Below, piece after piece: positions 55,976 to 62,803 of a stretch of DNA of 64,000 nucleotides; position 1 is the stretch's first letter; the number at the start of each line of letters is the position of its first letter. This stretch comes from Desulfovermiculus halophilus DSM 18834 (GTDB lineage: Bacteria > Desulfobacterota > Desulfovibrionia > Desulfovibrionales > Desulfothermaceae), in NCBI RefSeq assembly GCF_000620765.1, contig NZ_JIAK01000015.1, positions 16,897 to 80,896 of the forward strand. Reading direction: 5' to 3'. The notes beneath the pieces are model-generated. The model saw only the letters and a program-made list of their open reading frames with translations, did no database searches and was not told the DNA's origin. Position numbers and translations under genes: made by a program.

Positions 55976-56004
55976 AATTTAGGGCATTGAGTTGACTTTG
56001 ACAA
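55976..56004 (-). promoter_or_regulatory. Sigma70 promoter for the hypothetical gene
   Basis: On the minus strand TTGTCA (56004-55999), a 17-bp spacer and TAAATT (55981-55976) point toward the 247-residue gene. Its -35 overlaps, on the opposite strand, the TTGACA that probably serves the Fo operon. Confidence 0.5.
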
Positions 56005-56024
56005 TATCGTATGCTAGCTACAAA
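55998..56024 (+). promoter_or_regulatory. Candidate promoter for atpZ-atpI-atpB-atpE
   Basis: TTGACA (55998-56003) with TACAAA (56019-56024), spacer 15, is one candidate. An alternative is TTGAGT (55987-55992) with TATGCT (56010-56015), spacer 17. Either would start transcription just before the Rex-like site. Confidence 0.45.
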
Positions 56025-56029
56025 CCAGC

Positions 56030-56047
56030 TTGTGAAGGAAGGCACAA
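56030..56047. promoter_or_regulatory. Candidate Rex operator before atpZ
   Basis: TTGTGA-N6-GCACAA has one mismatch from the Rex palindrome TTGTGA-N6-TCACAA. The site ends at the base before the atpZ ATG and covers its ribosome site (AAGGAAGG, 56035-56042). Rex encoded by the same gene cluster would repress the Fo operon when NADH is low. Confidence 0.6.
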
Positions 56048-56296
56048 ATGCTCTTTAAGAAGGTGGACAGGGAATACTGGAACAGTCTGCTTCGAGCCAG
56101 CCTCCTGGGGATTCATCTGGTTGCAACCACGTTTATAGGGCTGGCGGTGGGCTATTATCTGGATAAATGGCTCGGGACTCATCCCTGGTTGACCATGGGG
56201 TTTCTCATCCTGGGCATCATTGCCGGATTCAAAAACATGTTTCAGGAAGTGCAGAAGATTCATAAAGATGACGGGCAGGCTTCGAAAAAGCATTGA
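56048..56296 (+). CDS. atpZ: ATP synthase-associated protein AtpZ
   Basis: An 82-residue membrane protein with two predicted helices (LLGIHLVATTFIGLAVGYYL and LTMGFLILGIIAGFKNMF). The GYYLDKWLGTHPW loop matches the AtpZ/AtpI-like family encoded at the head of ATP synthase operons, thought to help Mg2+ or c-ring assembly. It is the first gene of the Fo operon and overlaps the next gene by 29 bp. Confidence 0.85.
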   Translation: MLFKKVDREYWNSLLRASLLGIHLVATTFIGLAVGYYLDKWLGTHPWLTMGFLILGIIAGFKNMFQEVQKIHKDDGQASKKH

Positions 56297-56693
56297 AGCA
56301 TGGTTGAACCGGCGGGGTATTGATCACCCCCAGGCCCAGTGGATGGTCGAGTTTCAGGTTGCGGCGGCAGGAGTCGCCTGTATCGGAATTGTGCTTTGCG
56401 GTTGGGTCCGGGCCGGAATGGGATTCGGCGTGGGCGCACTTTTGGCAACCATGAACTTTTGCGTTCTGGCCAAGCTCGTCCCTCAGCTCATTCAAGAGCA
56501 GAAAGGAAGTATTCTGGCGGTTCTGGCCAGCTTCTATCTGCGTTTGTTTCTTACCGCGCTTGTTTTGTTCCTGGCCCTCGTACCGGCCGGGTTGCCGCCG
56601 ATTTCGGTTCTGGCGGGGCTGTCGACCATACTGGTGACCTTCGTGGTCTGGGCCGGCAAGTATATTGTTACTCAACAACACAAGGAGGCCTGA
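56268..56693 (+). CDS. atpI: ATP synthase subunit I
   Basis: A 141-residue protein with four predicted membrane segments (VAAAGVACIGIVLCGWV, GFGVGALLATMNFCVLA, FYLRLFLTALVLFLALV and LAGLSTILVTFVVWAGKYIV), the pattern of AtpI, a c-ring assembly factor. The ATG at 56268 lies inside atpZ in another frame and has no strong ribosome site, so coupling to atpZ translation is likely. It ends 4 bp before atpB. Confidence 0.82.
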   Translation: MTGRLRKSIEAWLNRRGIDHPQAQWMVEFQVAAAGVACIGIVLCGWVRAGMGFGVGALLATMNFCVLAKLVPQLIQEQKGSILAVLASFYLRLFLTALVLFLALVPAGLPPISVLAGLSTILVTFVVWAGKYIVTQQHKEA

Positions 56694-56697
56694 GTCA

Positions 56698-57405
56698 ATG
56701 GCGGCTGAAATTGCTCCTCATATCCTTTTGCTGAACAAGGCAATGGAAACTGTTGGCCTAGTTGGCGAGTCAGGGCATATTTTGGTTCCAACCCATATTC
56801 TGTATACCTGGCTGGTGATGGCCATTCTGGTCCTCCTCGGATGGCTGGGGACTCGACAACTCTCGCTTGTGCCCGGGAAGGTCCAAAACTTTCTTGAGCT
56901 CATCGTGAACGGAATGGAAGACTTTGTGGTCGCAAATATGGGAGAGCAGGGACGACAGGTATTCCCCCTGCTGATCACCCTCTTTATCTTTATTCTTTTT
57001 GCCAACTTTGTCGGCCTCGTTCCCGGGTGCATGGCTCCGACCGCCAACCTGAACACCAATGCGGCAATGGCCTTGACCGTCTTTATATTTTACAACTATA
57101 TCGGGATCCGGGAGCACGGCGGAAAATACATCAAGCATTTTACCGGCCCTATTCCCCTGCTTGCTCCTCTTATGCTGCCCATTGAGCTCCTCAGCCATGT
57201 TGCCCGGCCGTTGTCCTTGACCGTACGGCTCTTTGGCAACATCTTCGGCGAAGAGCTTGTCCTTCTGCTCTTCTTCATGCTCCTGCCGATTGTGGCCACC
57301 CTGCCCATATACTTCCTGTATGGCTTGGCCGACACTATTCAGGCATTCATCTTCTTCATGCTGTCCATGATCTACCTGAAGATGTCCTTTGAAGAAGCGC
57401 ATTGA
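56698..57405 (+). CDS. atpB: ATP synthase subunit a
   Basis: A 235-residue integral Fo subunit that forms the ion half-channels. The essential Arg is in SLTVRLFGNIFGEE near residue 175; VPTHILYTWLVMAIL and YLKMSFEEAH are other family pieces. AAGGAGG precedes the ATG at 56698. It follows atpI by 4 bp and precedes atpE by 55 bp. Confidence 0.96.
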   Translation: MAAEIAPHILLLNKAMETVGLVGESGHILVPTHILYTWLVMAILVLLGWLGTRQLSLVPGKVQNFLELIVNGMEDFVVANMGEQGRQVFPLLITLFIFILFANFVGLVPGCMAPTANLNTNAAMALTVFIFYNYIGIREHGGKYIKHFTGPIPLLAPLMLPIELLSHVARPLSLTVRLFGNIFGEELVLLLFFMLLPIVATLPIYFLYGLADTIQAFIFFMLSMIYLKMSFEEAH

Positions 57406-57460
57406 TCACCGGGGAAATGGTCATTTGACCACATGTATAAACCGTTTCAGGAGGATTGTC

Positions 57461-57787
57461 ATGTTGCGTAAGAGCATGCTGGTTATGGTGAACACAGTAG
57501 TGCTGGTGCTGGCTGCCGGAGCGGCCATGGCCGCAGAAGGGGGCTTGTCCGCAGCCGTTGCCTCCCAGATAGCCTGGGGATCGGCAGTCGGCATGGGCTT
57601 GGCCGCCCTGGGCTGCGGGATCGGCATGGGCTTCGGACTGAAGGGTGCATGCGAAGGGACTGCCCGGAACCCTGATGTCAGCGGAAAGATCACCGTGACC
57701 ATGCTTATCGGTCTGGCCATGATCGAATCCCTGGCCATTTATACTCTGGTTGTCGATTTGATTCTCCTCTTCGTCAAACCTTTCTAG
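57461..57787 (+). CDS. atpE: ATP synthase subunit c
   Basis: A 108-residue proteolipid forming the rotor ring. Unlike E. coli AtpE it has an N-terminal hydrophobic extension ending AAMAAEG, resembling a signal peptide. TM1 contains GCGIGMGFGLKGACEGTARNPD. TM2 carries the ion-binding Glu89 in AMIESLAIYTLV. The Gln typical of sodium-type rings is replaced by Met56, so proton coupling is the more likely reading. GGAGGATTG precedes the ATG. The F1 genes are not in the window. Confidence 0.94.
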   Translation: MLRKSMLVMVNTVVLVLAAGAAMAAEGGLSAAVASQIAWGSAVGMGLAALGCGIGMGFGLKGACEGTARNPDVSGKITVTMLIGLAMIESLAIYTLVVDLILLFVKPF

Positions 57788-57802
57788 TTTCGGATGCATC
57801 TT

Positions 57803-57824
57803 AGAGGCCCCTGCGGGGGCCTCT
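57803..57824 (+). terminator. Hairpin terminator between atpE and rex
   Basis: A perfect 9-bp stem AGAGGCCCC/GGGGCCTCT (57803-57811 with 57816-57824) and loop TGCG, 15 bp after atpE. The tail TCACACCC is poor in T, so it is at best a partial terminator, perhaps protecting the mRNA end or attenuating rex. Confidence 0.6.
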
Positions 57825-57837
57825 TCACACCCGCGCT

Positions 57838-57855
57838 TTGTGAAAAAAATCTCAA
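57838..57855. promoter_or_regulatory. Candidate Rex operator before rex
   Basis: TTGTGA-N6-TCTCAA, one mismatch from TTGTGA-N6-TCACAA, ends one base before the rex ATG at 57857. No standard ribosome site is visible there, so the operator occupies the initiation region. This is a plausible autoregulatory site. Confidence 0.6.
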
Positions 57856-57856
57856 G

Positions 57857-58522
57857 ATGGGCAATTCCTTGAAAACAGAAAAGATTCCCAGGGCCACCGT
57901 CCAACGGATGGCCGTCTACGTTCAGCTCCTGGAAGAGCTGATCGGGAGGAAGCAAAAGGTCGTTTCCTCCGACAAGCTGGCCAGGGAATGTGATGTGAAT
58001 CCATCACAGATCAGAAAGGATCTGGCATACTTCGGCGAGTTCGGCGTTCGAGGGGTCGGGTATTACACCCAGGATCTGCTCCAGGCCATCATGCATTTTC
58101 TGGGTATTGACCGGGTCTGGAACTGTGCATTGGTAGGGGTCGGGAATCTGGGGCGGGCTCTGCTGCGGCACGAGCAGCTCAGAGAACGGGGCTTTGTGAT
58201 TGTGGCCGCCTTCGACTGTGATCCCTTCAAGATCGGCGAGGTCGTGGCCGGGCATGAGATCGTCTGCACCCGGCGACTGAAGGAAAAGAGAAGCGAGCTC
58301 AAGGTGGAGATCGGGCTGATCACAACACCACCGGACAGGGCTCAGCGGGCGGCAAACCATATGGTTGAAGCCGGCTTCAAGGGGATTATCAATTTTGCTC
58401 CGACCCGGATCCACGTTCCTCAGGATGTGACTGTCAACTATGTAGACTTTACCAATCATCTCATCTCATTGGCCTTCGACATCACCCACCGGACCAAACC
58501 GTCGACTCAAGCCTCCGGGTAA
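57857..58522 (+). CDS. rex: Redox-sensing transcriptional repressor Rex
   Basis: A 221-residue NAD(H)-sensing repressor. The N-terminal winged helix (about 10-80) has VSSDKLARECDVNPSQIRKDLAYFGEFGVRGVGY. The Rossmann domain begins at ALVGVGNLGRALL with FDCDPFKIG. It ends in the domain-swap helix NHLISLAFDI. Rex senses the NADH/NAD+ ratio. Candidate operators occur before atpZ and before rex itself. In sulfate reducers Rex is known to control energy-metabolism genes. Confidence 0.96.
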   Translation: MGNSLKTEKIPRATVQRMAVYVQLLEELIGRKQKVVSSDKLARECDVNPSQIRKDLAYFGEFGVRGVGYYTQDLLQAIMHFLGIDRVWNCALVGVGNLGRALLRHEQLRERGFVIVAAFDCDPFKIGEVVAGHEIVCTRRLKEKRSELKVEIGLITTPPDRAQRAANHMVEAGFKGIINFAPTRIHVPQDVTVNYVDFTNHLISLAFDITHRTKPSTQASG

Positions 58523-58706
58523 GCCGGAACCCCGGAACGTTTTCCCATTCAACCTGATCAGCGCATCCTTTTTCCCTAAGCGGGGAGCCAGCTCCAGTAA
58601 TAGATCCGGATTGACGGGCGAAGCCTTGAGGCAGCCCCGCCCCGGCTTCTCTGGCCGTCCGTGCGATATCCCGAGCGGTGGGGCTGAAATCAAGGAGGGT
58701 GAGGAC

Positions 58707-58736
58707 TTGCCAAGAGCCGGAAAAGATGCTTATACT
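58707..58736 (+). promoter_or_regulatory. Sigma70 promoter of rpmE
   Basis: TTGCCA (58707-58712), an 18-bp spacer and TATACT (58731-58736), each matching five of six consensus positions. Predicted start is near 58743, giving a leader of about 114 nt. Confidence 0.65.
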
Positions 58737-58809
58737 TCTTTGTTGCACATGAATGCATGCTGAGGTCAGCAATTGTGTTTTTTAGGGCACTGGTAGAAAC
58801 CCTTGTTGT

Positions 58810-58848
58810 GGTCCGGGTGATCTTGCGCGGACCCAAACTTTTTTTGGG
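58810..58848 (+). promoter_or_regulatory. Alternative hairpins in the rpmE leader
   Basis: Hairpin 1 pairs GGTCCG (58810-58815) with CGGACC (58828-58833). Hairpin 2 pairs CCCAAA (58832-58837) with TTTGGG (58843-58848), ending inside the GGGAGG ribosome site. They share 58832-58833, so they are mutually exclusive. Hairpin 2 would partly sequester the ribosome site. Confidence 0.5.
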
Positions 58849-58856
58849 AGGGTGAG

Positions 58857-59090
58857 ATGAAAGACGGTATACATCCAAAGGCATATCAGGCCACCATCCG
58901 CTGCTCGTGCGGATATGAAGTCCAGACCCGTTCCACGCGCGGGGAGCATATTGAGGTGGATATCTGTTCCAATTGCCATCCGTTCTATACAGGCAAGCAA
59001 CGCTTTGTGGACACTGCGGGACGAATCGACCGGTTTCGCCGCAAGTATGCGCAGTTTCAGAACGCCGGGAAAACCGAAAGCGGCGCATAG
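58857..59090 (+). CDS. rpmE: 50S ribosomal protein L31 (zinc-binding form)
   Basis: A 77-residue zinc form with Cys16, Cys18, Cys37 and Cys40 ([19 protein letters not shown]). The zinc-free paralogue used in zinc starvation (ykgM type) is not in the window. The GGGAGGGTGAG site overlaps a hairpin in the leader. It has its own promoter and precedes prfA by 123 bp. Confidence 0.97.
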   Translation: MKDGIHPKAYQATIRCSCGYEVQTRSTRGEHIEVDICSNCHPFYTGKQRFVDTAGRIDRFRRKYAQFQNAGKTESGA

Positions 59091-59213
59091 AGTGTCCGCA
59101 GGAAAGGTGTTTTCGTTTGCAGATTCCGGATCGGATCAGTTGCCAGATGGTGCCTGTCGGATCAGCGGTGATTCTTGTTTTGCCTCTTGGGCGAGAAATG
59201 GCCCGGAGCCGTC

Positions 59214-60293
59214 ATGAATATGCAGGCCAAACTCGATGAGTTGGAATCTCAGTTTGCCGAGCTGGAAGAGCAGCTCAGCATGCCTGAGATCTATCAAGAC
59301 CAGAAGCGCTACAGTGAAGTGGCCAAGGCCCATTCCGGTCTGGCCGAGATCGTACATACCTACCAGGAGTACAAGAGGGTTCTGGAAGAGCAGGAAGAAC
59401 ACCAGGAGCTGGCAGACGATTCAGACCCCGAGATCAGGGAGCTGGCCCGGGCAGAACTGGAGAAGGTGAACAACCGCCTGGAGGAGCTCGAAAGTACCCT
59501 GAAGCGGCTGCTTGTGCCCAAGGACCCCTTGGATGACAAGCCGGTCATTCTGGAGATCCGAGCCGGAACCGGAGGGGAGGAGGCGGCTCTCTTTGCCGGG
59601 GACCTGTTGCGGATGTACACCCGGTATGCCGAGCATATGGGCTGGAAGGTCGAGCTGCTGGATTCCAATCAGACCGGAGGTGGGGGATTTAAGGAGGTGA
59701 TCGCCTCTATCCGTGGGCAGCAGGTGTACAGGAGACTCAAGTACGAGTCCGGTGTGCATAGAGTGCAGCGGGTGCCCAGCACTGAGTCCCAGGGCAGGAT
59801 CCATACCTCGGCAGTAACCGTGGCCATCTTGGCTGAAGCCGAAGAAGTGGATGTGCACATTGAACCCCAGGATCTGCGCGTGGATGTCTTCAGAGCCTCC
59901 GGGCCGGGCGGTCAGAGCGTGAACACCACTGATTCCGCGGTGCGGATCACCCACGTCCCAACCGGTGTTGTGGTCAGCTGCCAAGATGAAAAGTCCCAGC
60001 ACAAGAATCGGGCCAAGGCCATGACTGTTCTGCGCTCCAGGCTGTTGAAGATGAAGCAGGATCAAGCCAAGGAAGAGCAGGATCAGGCCCGGAAGTCTCA
60101 AGTCGGATCAGGGGACCGTTCGGAGCGGATCCGGACCTACAACTTTCCCCAGAGCCGGATAACAGATCATCGGATCAATCTGACCGTCTATAACCTGGAA
60201 AGCGTCCTCGCCGGCGGACTGGAAGAGATCATCGATCCATTGATTCAGGCCATGCACGGCAATCAGAGCCAGGATTTACAGGGGGTGGCCTAA
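59214..60293 (+). CDS. prfA: Peptide chain release factor 1
   Basis: A 359-residue release factor for UAA and UAG. The peptidyl-tRNA hydrolysis motif GGQ is in [12 protein letters not shown]. The stop-recognition tripeptide position reads P-S-T in [14 protein letters not shown], where many RF1 proteins have P-A-T or P-V-T. An N-terminal coiled coil (1-110) is present. ATG at 59214 has CCGGAG upstream. Its Gln is methylated by PrmC, encoded next. Confidence 0.96.
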   Translation: MNMQAKLDELESQFAELEEQLSMPEIYQDQKRYSEVAKAHSGLAEIVHTYQEYKRVLEEQEEHQELADDSDPEIRELARAELEKVNNRLEELESTLKRLLVPKDPLDDKPVILEIRAGTGGEEAALFAGDLLRMYTRYAEHMGWKVELLDSNQTGGGGFKEVIASIRGQQVYRRLKYESGVHRVQRVPSTESQGRIHTSAVTVAILAEAEEVDVHIEPQDLRVDVFRASGPGGQSVNTTDSAVRITHVPTGVVVSCQDEKSQHKNRAKAMTVLRSRLLKMKQDQAKEEQDQARKSQVGSGDRSERIRTYNFPQSRITDHRINLTVYNLESVLAGGLEEIIDPLIQAMHGNQSQDLQGVA

Positions 60294-60316
60294 GCCGCCC
60301 CCTGCCCCCGCGAGAC

Positions 60317-61189
60317 ATGAGCCCGCCCCGTACGACCACCATCGGCTCCATACTGCATCAGGCTGCAACCCGCCTTTCCCGGACTGATGTCGACAGCCCC
60401 AGACTTTCAGCTGAGCTTATCCTGGCCCAGGTTCTGGATACCGACAGGCTGCAGGTCTTGACCCGTGGCGATGCCGTTCTCACTTCAGATCAGGTCCGGG
60501 CCTACTGGGACTTGGTCGAATCAAGGGCCAGAGGACGGCCCGTGGCCTATTTGACAGGGCGAAAGGAGTTTTTGGGGCTTGCGCTGACGGTTAGCCCGGA
60601 TGTGCTTATCCCTCGACCGGAAACCGAGCTCCTCCTGGAGACCGCGAGCACCCTGTGGCCCGGTCAATCCCCCCTGCTGTTTGCAGATGTGGGTACTGGA
60701 AGCGGCGCGATAGGCCTGGCCATGGCCCATGTGTTTCCCCGGAGCCGGGGATTGCTCACTGATGCGAACCAGGCCGCACTCCGGGTTGCCGGGCGCAATA
60801 TAGCCGCCCACGGCAAGAGCTCGCAGCTGCAATGCGTTTGCTGTGACCTGCTCGAGGCCTGCGAAAAGGGTACTCTGGATGGTGTGCTCAGCAACCCGCC
60901 CTATGTGTCCACGGTTGCATTCTGGGCTATGGACCACCAGGTTCGGCATTTCGAACCCACGCAGGCCTTATGGGCCGGACTGCAGGGAGTAGAGGTCCAT
61001 ATCCGCTTGATCCGCCAGGCAGAGCAGGTTTTGCGCTCCGGGGGCTGGCTGTGCATGGAAATAGCTTGGGACCAGGCCGATGCATTGCTGTCACACGTGC
61101 AGGGCAGCGCTGCGGGCATATGGACGGACAAACGGGTTATCCGGGACTGGGCAGGTCTGGACCGGGTGTTCGTCATGCGCCGGGTGTGA
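60317..61189 (+). CDS. prmC: Release factor glutamine methyltransferase PrmC (HemK)
   Basis: A 290-residue SAM methyltransferase that modifies the GGQ glutamine of release factors. An N-terminal helical release-factor-binding domain is followed by the SAM domain with FADVGTGSGAIGLAM and the catalytic SNPPYVS. RARGRPVAYLTGRKEFLG and IPRPETELLLE are typical. It lies 23 bp after prfA. Confidence 0.96.
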   Translation: MSPPRTTTIGSILHQAATRLSRTDVDSPRLSAELILAQVLDTDRLQVLTRGDAVLTSDQVRAYWDLVESRARGRPVAYLTGRKEFLGLALTVSPDVLIPRPETELLLETASTLWPGQSPLLFADVGTGSGAIGLAMAHVFPRSRGLLTDANQAALRVAGRNIAAHGKSSQLQCVCCDLLEACEKGTLDGVLSNPPYVSTVAFWAMDHQVRHFEPTQALWAGLQGVEVHIRLIRQAEQVLRSGGWLCMEIAWDQADALLSHVQGSAAGIWTDKRVIRDWAGLDRVFVMRRV

Positions 61190-61194
61190 CCGCA

Positions 61195-61208
61195 AACACA
61201 CGTGTGTT
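61195..61208. promoter_or_regulatory. 14-bp palindrome upstream of lpxC, possible enhancer site
   Basis: AACACACGTGTGTT is a perfect palindrome centred at about 61201, roughly 100 bp before the predicted sigma54 start of lpxC. It is followed by an imperfect inverted repeat (TTGTC...GACACAA). The position matches enhancer sites of NtrC-type activators. Confidence 0.45.
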
Positions 61209-61275
61209 GTCAAAAAGACACAACAGCCTGGCGGGGAAAAAACAGGATGCGGGCGGAATGCCCAGGTTGCAGTTT

Positions 61276-61291
61276 TGGCATGGATGTTGCT
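61276..61291 (+). promoter_or_regulatory. Sigma54 (-24/-12) promoter of lpxC
   Basis: TGGCATG (61276-61282), four bases, then TTGCT (61287-61291), a full match to the pattern TGGCAYRnnnnTTGCW. Predicted start is near 61302, leaving a 12-nt leader that still includes the AGGAGG ribosome site. Confidence 0.65.
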
Positions 61292-61313
61292 CAATTGTCC
61301 TTAGGAGGAAGGT

Positions 61314-62234
61314 ATGCGTGAGAGGACAATAGAGCATCCAATCAAATGTTCAGGCATCGGCCTGCACAGCGGGAAAAAGGTATCCCTGTCCTTCTTTCCT
61401 TTGCCAACCGGCTCAGGCGTGGTGTGGTCGGTAAAAGGCGAAGAAGGGAGTCGACGGATGGAACTGTCCCCCCACCTGGTTGTGGACACCACGCTGTGCA
61501 CAACAATTGGAGCCGGCGGGGCCTGCGTGGGGACTGTTGAGCATGTAATGGCCGCTGTCCGCGGCATGGAAATAGACAATCTCCTGATCGAGGTGGATGG
61601 TCCGGAAGTACCCATCATGGACGGCAGTGCCGCATCCTTTGTGCACCTGTTCAATCAGGCCGGGATCGTCAAGCAGCTCAGGCCCAAGAAGGTCTACGTC
61701 CTGACCCGGGAAGTCAGGTTGGAAGAGAAAGACAAGAAGATCGTCGCCCGCCCGGACGACGAGTTCCGGGTTAATTTGAGCATTGACTTCCCGCACCCGA
61801 TGGTCGGGCGGCAACACATCAGCTACCGGGCCTGTCCGGACCGGTTCGTCCAGGACTTGGCCAGGGCGCGCACCTTCGGATTTCTCACCGACGTCAAGGC
61901 CCTGCAGGGAATGGGCAAGGCCTTAGGCGGTTCCTTGGAAAATGCGCTCGTCTTTGATCAATCCGGAGTGATCAACAGCGATGGGTTCCGCTATCCTGAT
62001 GAACCGGTGCGTCATAAGCTCCTGGATCTGATCGGCGACCTGGGGTTAATGCCCCATCAGGTTGTTGGCCGCTTCGATGTCCACTGTTCCGGACATGCCT
62101 TGAACACGGCCTTTGCCAAATGCCTGTACGAGAACATGGAAGAATATCTCCACCTTGTAGATCTGCAGGAAATCCATAGGAAACGTTCAGTGCGGGCAGG
62201 TCCCGTTCCTGAAATGCGCGTTTCTCCCGCCTAG
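61314..62234 (+). CDS. lpxC: UDP-3-O-acyl-N-acetylglucosamine deacetylase LpxC
   Basis: The committed zinc deacetylase of lipid A synthesis, 306 residues. Zinc ligands are His77 in VEHVMAA and His234/Asp238 in RHKLLDLIGDL; the general base His261 is in SGHALNTA. It starts with RTIEHPIKCSGIGLHSG. AGGAGG precedes the ATG. It is separated from prmC by 124 bp containing a sigma54-type promoter. Confidence 0.97.
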   Translation: MRERTIEHPIKCSGIGLHSGKKVSLSFFPLPTGSGVVWSVKGEEGSRRMELSPHLVVDTTLCTTIGAGGACVGTVEHVMAAVRGMEIDNLLIEVDGPEVPIMDGSAASFVHLFNQAGIVKQLRPKKVYVLTREVRLEEKDKKIVARPDDEFRVNLSIDFPHPMVGRQHISYRACPDRFVQDLARARTFGFLTDVKALQGMGKALGGSLENALVFDQSGVINSDGFRYPDEPVRHKLLDLIGDLGLMPHQVVGRFDVHCSGHALNTAFAKCLYENMEEYLHLVDLQEIHRKRSVRAGPVPEMRVSPA

Positions 62235-62287
62235 TGTCCTGATTTTCAATGAAATTTAAAAAATTTCCAAAACCTGCTGTGCAGGGG

Positions 62288-62316
62288 TTGCACGCATGCG
62301 GGAAATGGGTTATAAG
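62288..62316 (+). promoter_or_regulatory. Promoter of the tRNA-tuf operon
   Basis: TTGCAC (62288-62293), a 17-bp spacer and TATAAG (62311-62316), just 11 bp before tRNA-Thr. An A/T-rich tract (about 62255-62275) upstream may act as an UP element. Confidence 0.55.
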
Positions 62317-62327
62317 ATCCTCTTTGC

Positions 62328-62403
62328 GCTGGCGTAGCTCAATTGGCAGAGCAGCTGACTTGTAATCAGCAGGTTGCGGGTTCGAGTCCCATCGCCAGCT
62401 CCA
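62328..62403 (+). tRNA. tRNA-Thr (anticodon TGT)
   Basis: A cloverleaf with acceptor GCTGGCG/CGCCAGC, anticodon stem GCTGA/TCAGC and loop CTTGTAA, giving TGT. The CCA end is encoded. It corresponds to thrU in the E. coli tufB operon. Confidence 0.97.
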
Positions 62404-62412
62404 GACCAGCCC

Positions 62413-62498
<86 letters not shown>

Positions 62499-62552
62499 TG
62501 CCAGGTCTGATGCAAATAAGTAGGAGACGCTCAGTCAGGGACTACTTATTGT

Positions 62553-62629
62553 GCGGGAATAGCTCAATCGGCTAGAGCACCAGCCTTCCAAGCTGGGGGT
62601 TGCGGGTTCGATTCCCGTTTCCCGCTCCA
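62553..62629 (+). tRNA. tRNA-Gly (anticodon TCC)
   Basis: Acceptor GCGGGAA/TTCCCGC, anticodon stem CCAGC/GCTGG and loop CTTCCAA, giving TCC. The CCA end is encoded. It matches glyT by position. Confidence 0.97.
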
Positions 62630-62644
62630 GATCATCCCTTGACA

Positions 62645-62720
62645 GCCCACGTAGCTCAGGCGGTGGAGCACTTCCTTGGTAAGGAAGAGGTCACCGGTTC
62701 AAGTCCGGTCGTGGGCTCCA
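62645..62720 (+). tRNA. tRNA-Thr (anticodon GGT)
   Basis: Acceptor GCCCACG/CGTGGGC, anticodon stem CTTCC/GGAAG and loop TTGGTAA, giving GGT. The CCA end is encoded. It matches thrT by position and lies 83 bp before tuf. Confidence 0.97.
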
Positions 62721-62803
62721 TTCCGCATCTCCTACGCTCATAATCGGTTGACAGGTGGACAGGCAGTTAGAAACGGAATCTACCCATTCGAGCAGGGGGA
62801 GGT

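Larger units (their letters stand above)
58523..58856 (+). other. 334-bp gap between rex and rpmE: rpmE promoter and leader
   Basis: No convincing gene is present. It contains a strong plus-strand promoter (58707-58736) and the structured rpmE leader. Two minus-strand frames in 58523-58706 have protein-like composition but no shared reading frame or ribosome site. Confidence 0.5.

Noticed and set aside
57823..57844. TTCACA-N9-TGTGAA dyad before rex considered as a Rex operator
   Set aside because: The half-sites are in reverse order compared with the Rex consensus. The TTGTGA-N6-TCTCAA site just downstream fits better.
62748..62773. TTGACA before tuf as an independent tuf promoter
   Set aside because: No acceptable -10 lies at 15-19 bp. 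Co-transcription with the tRNAs is more likely.
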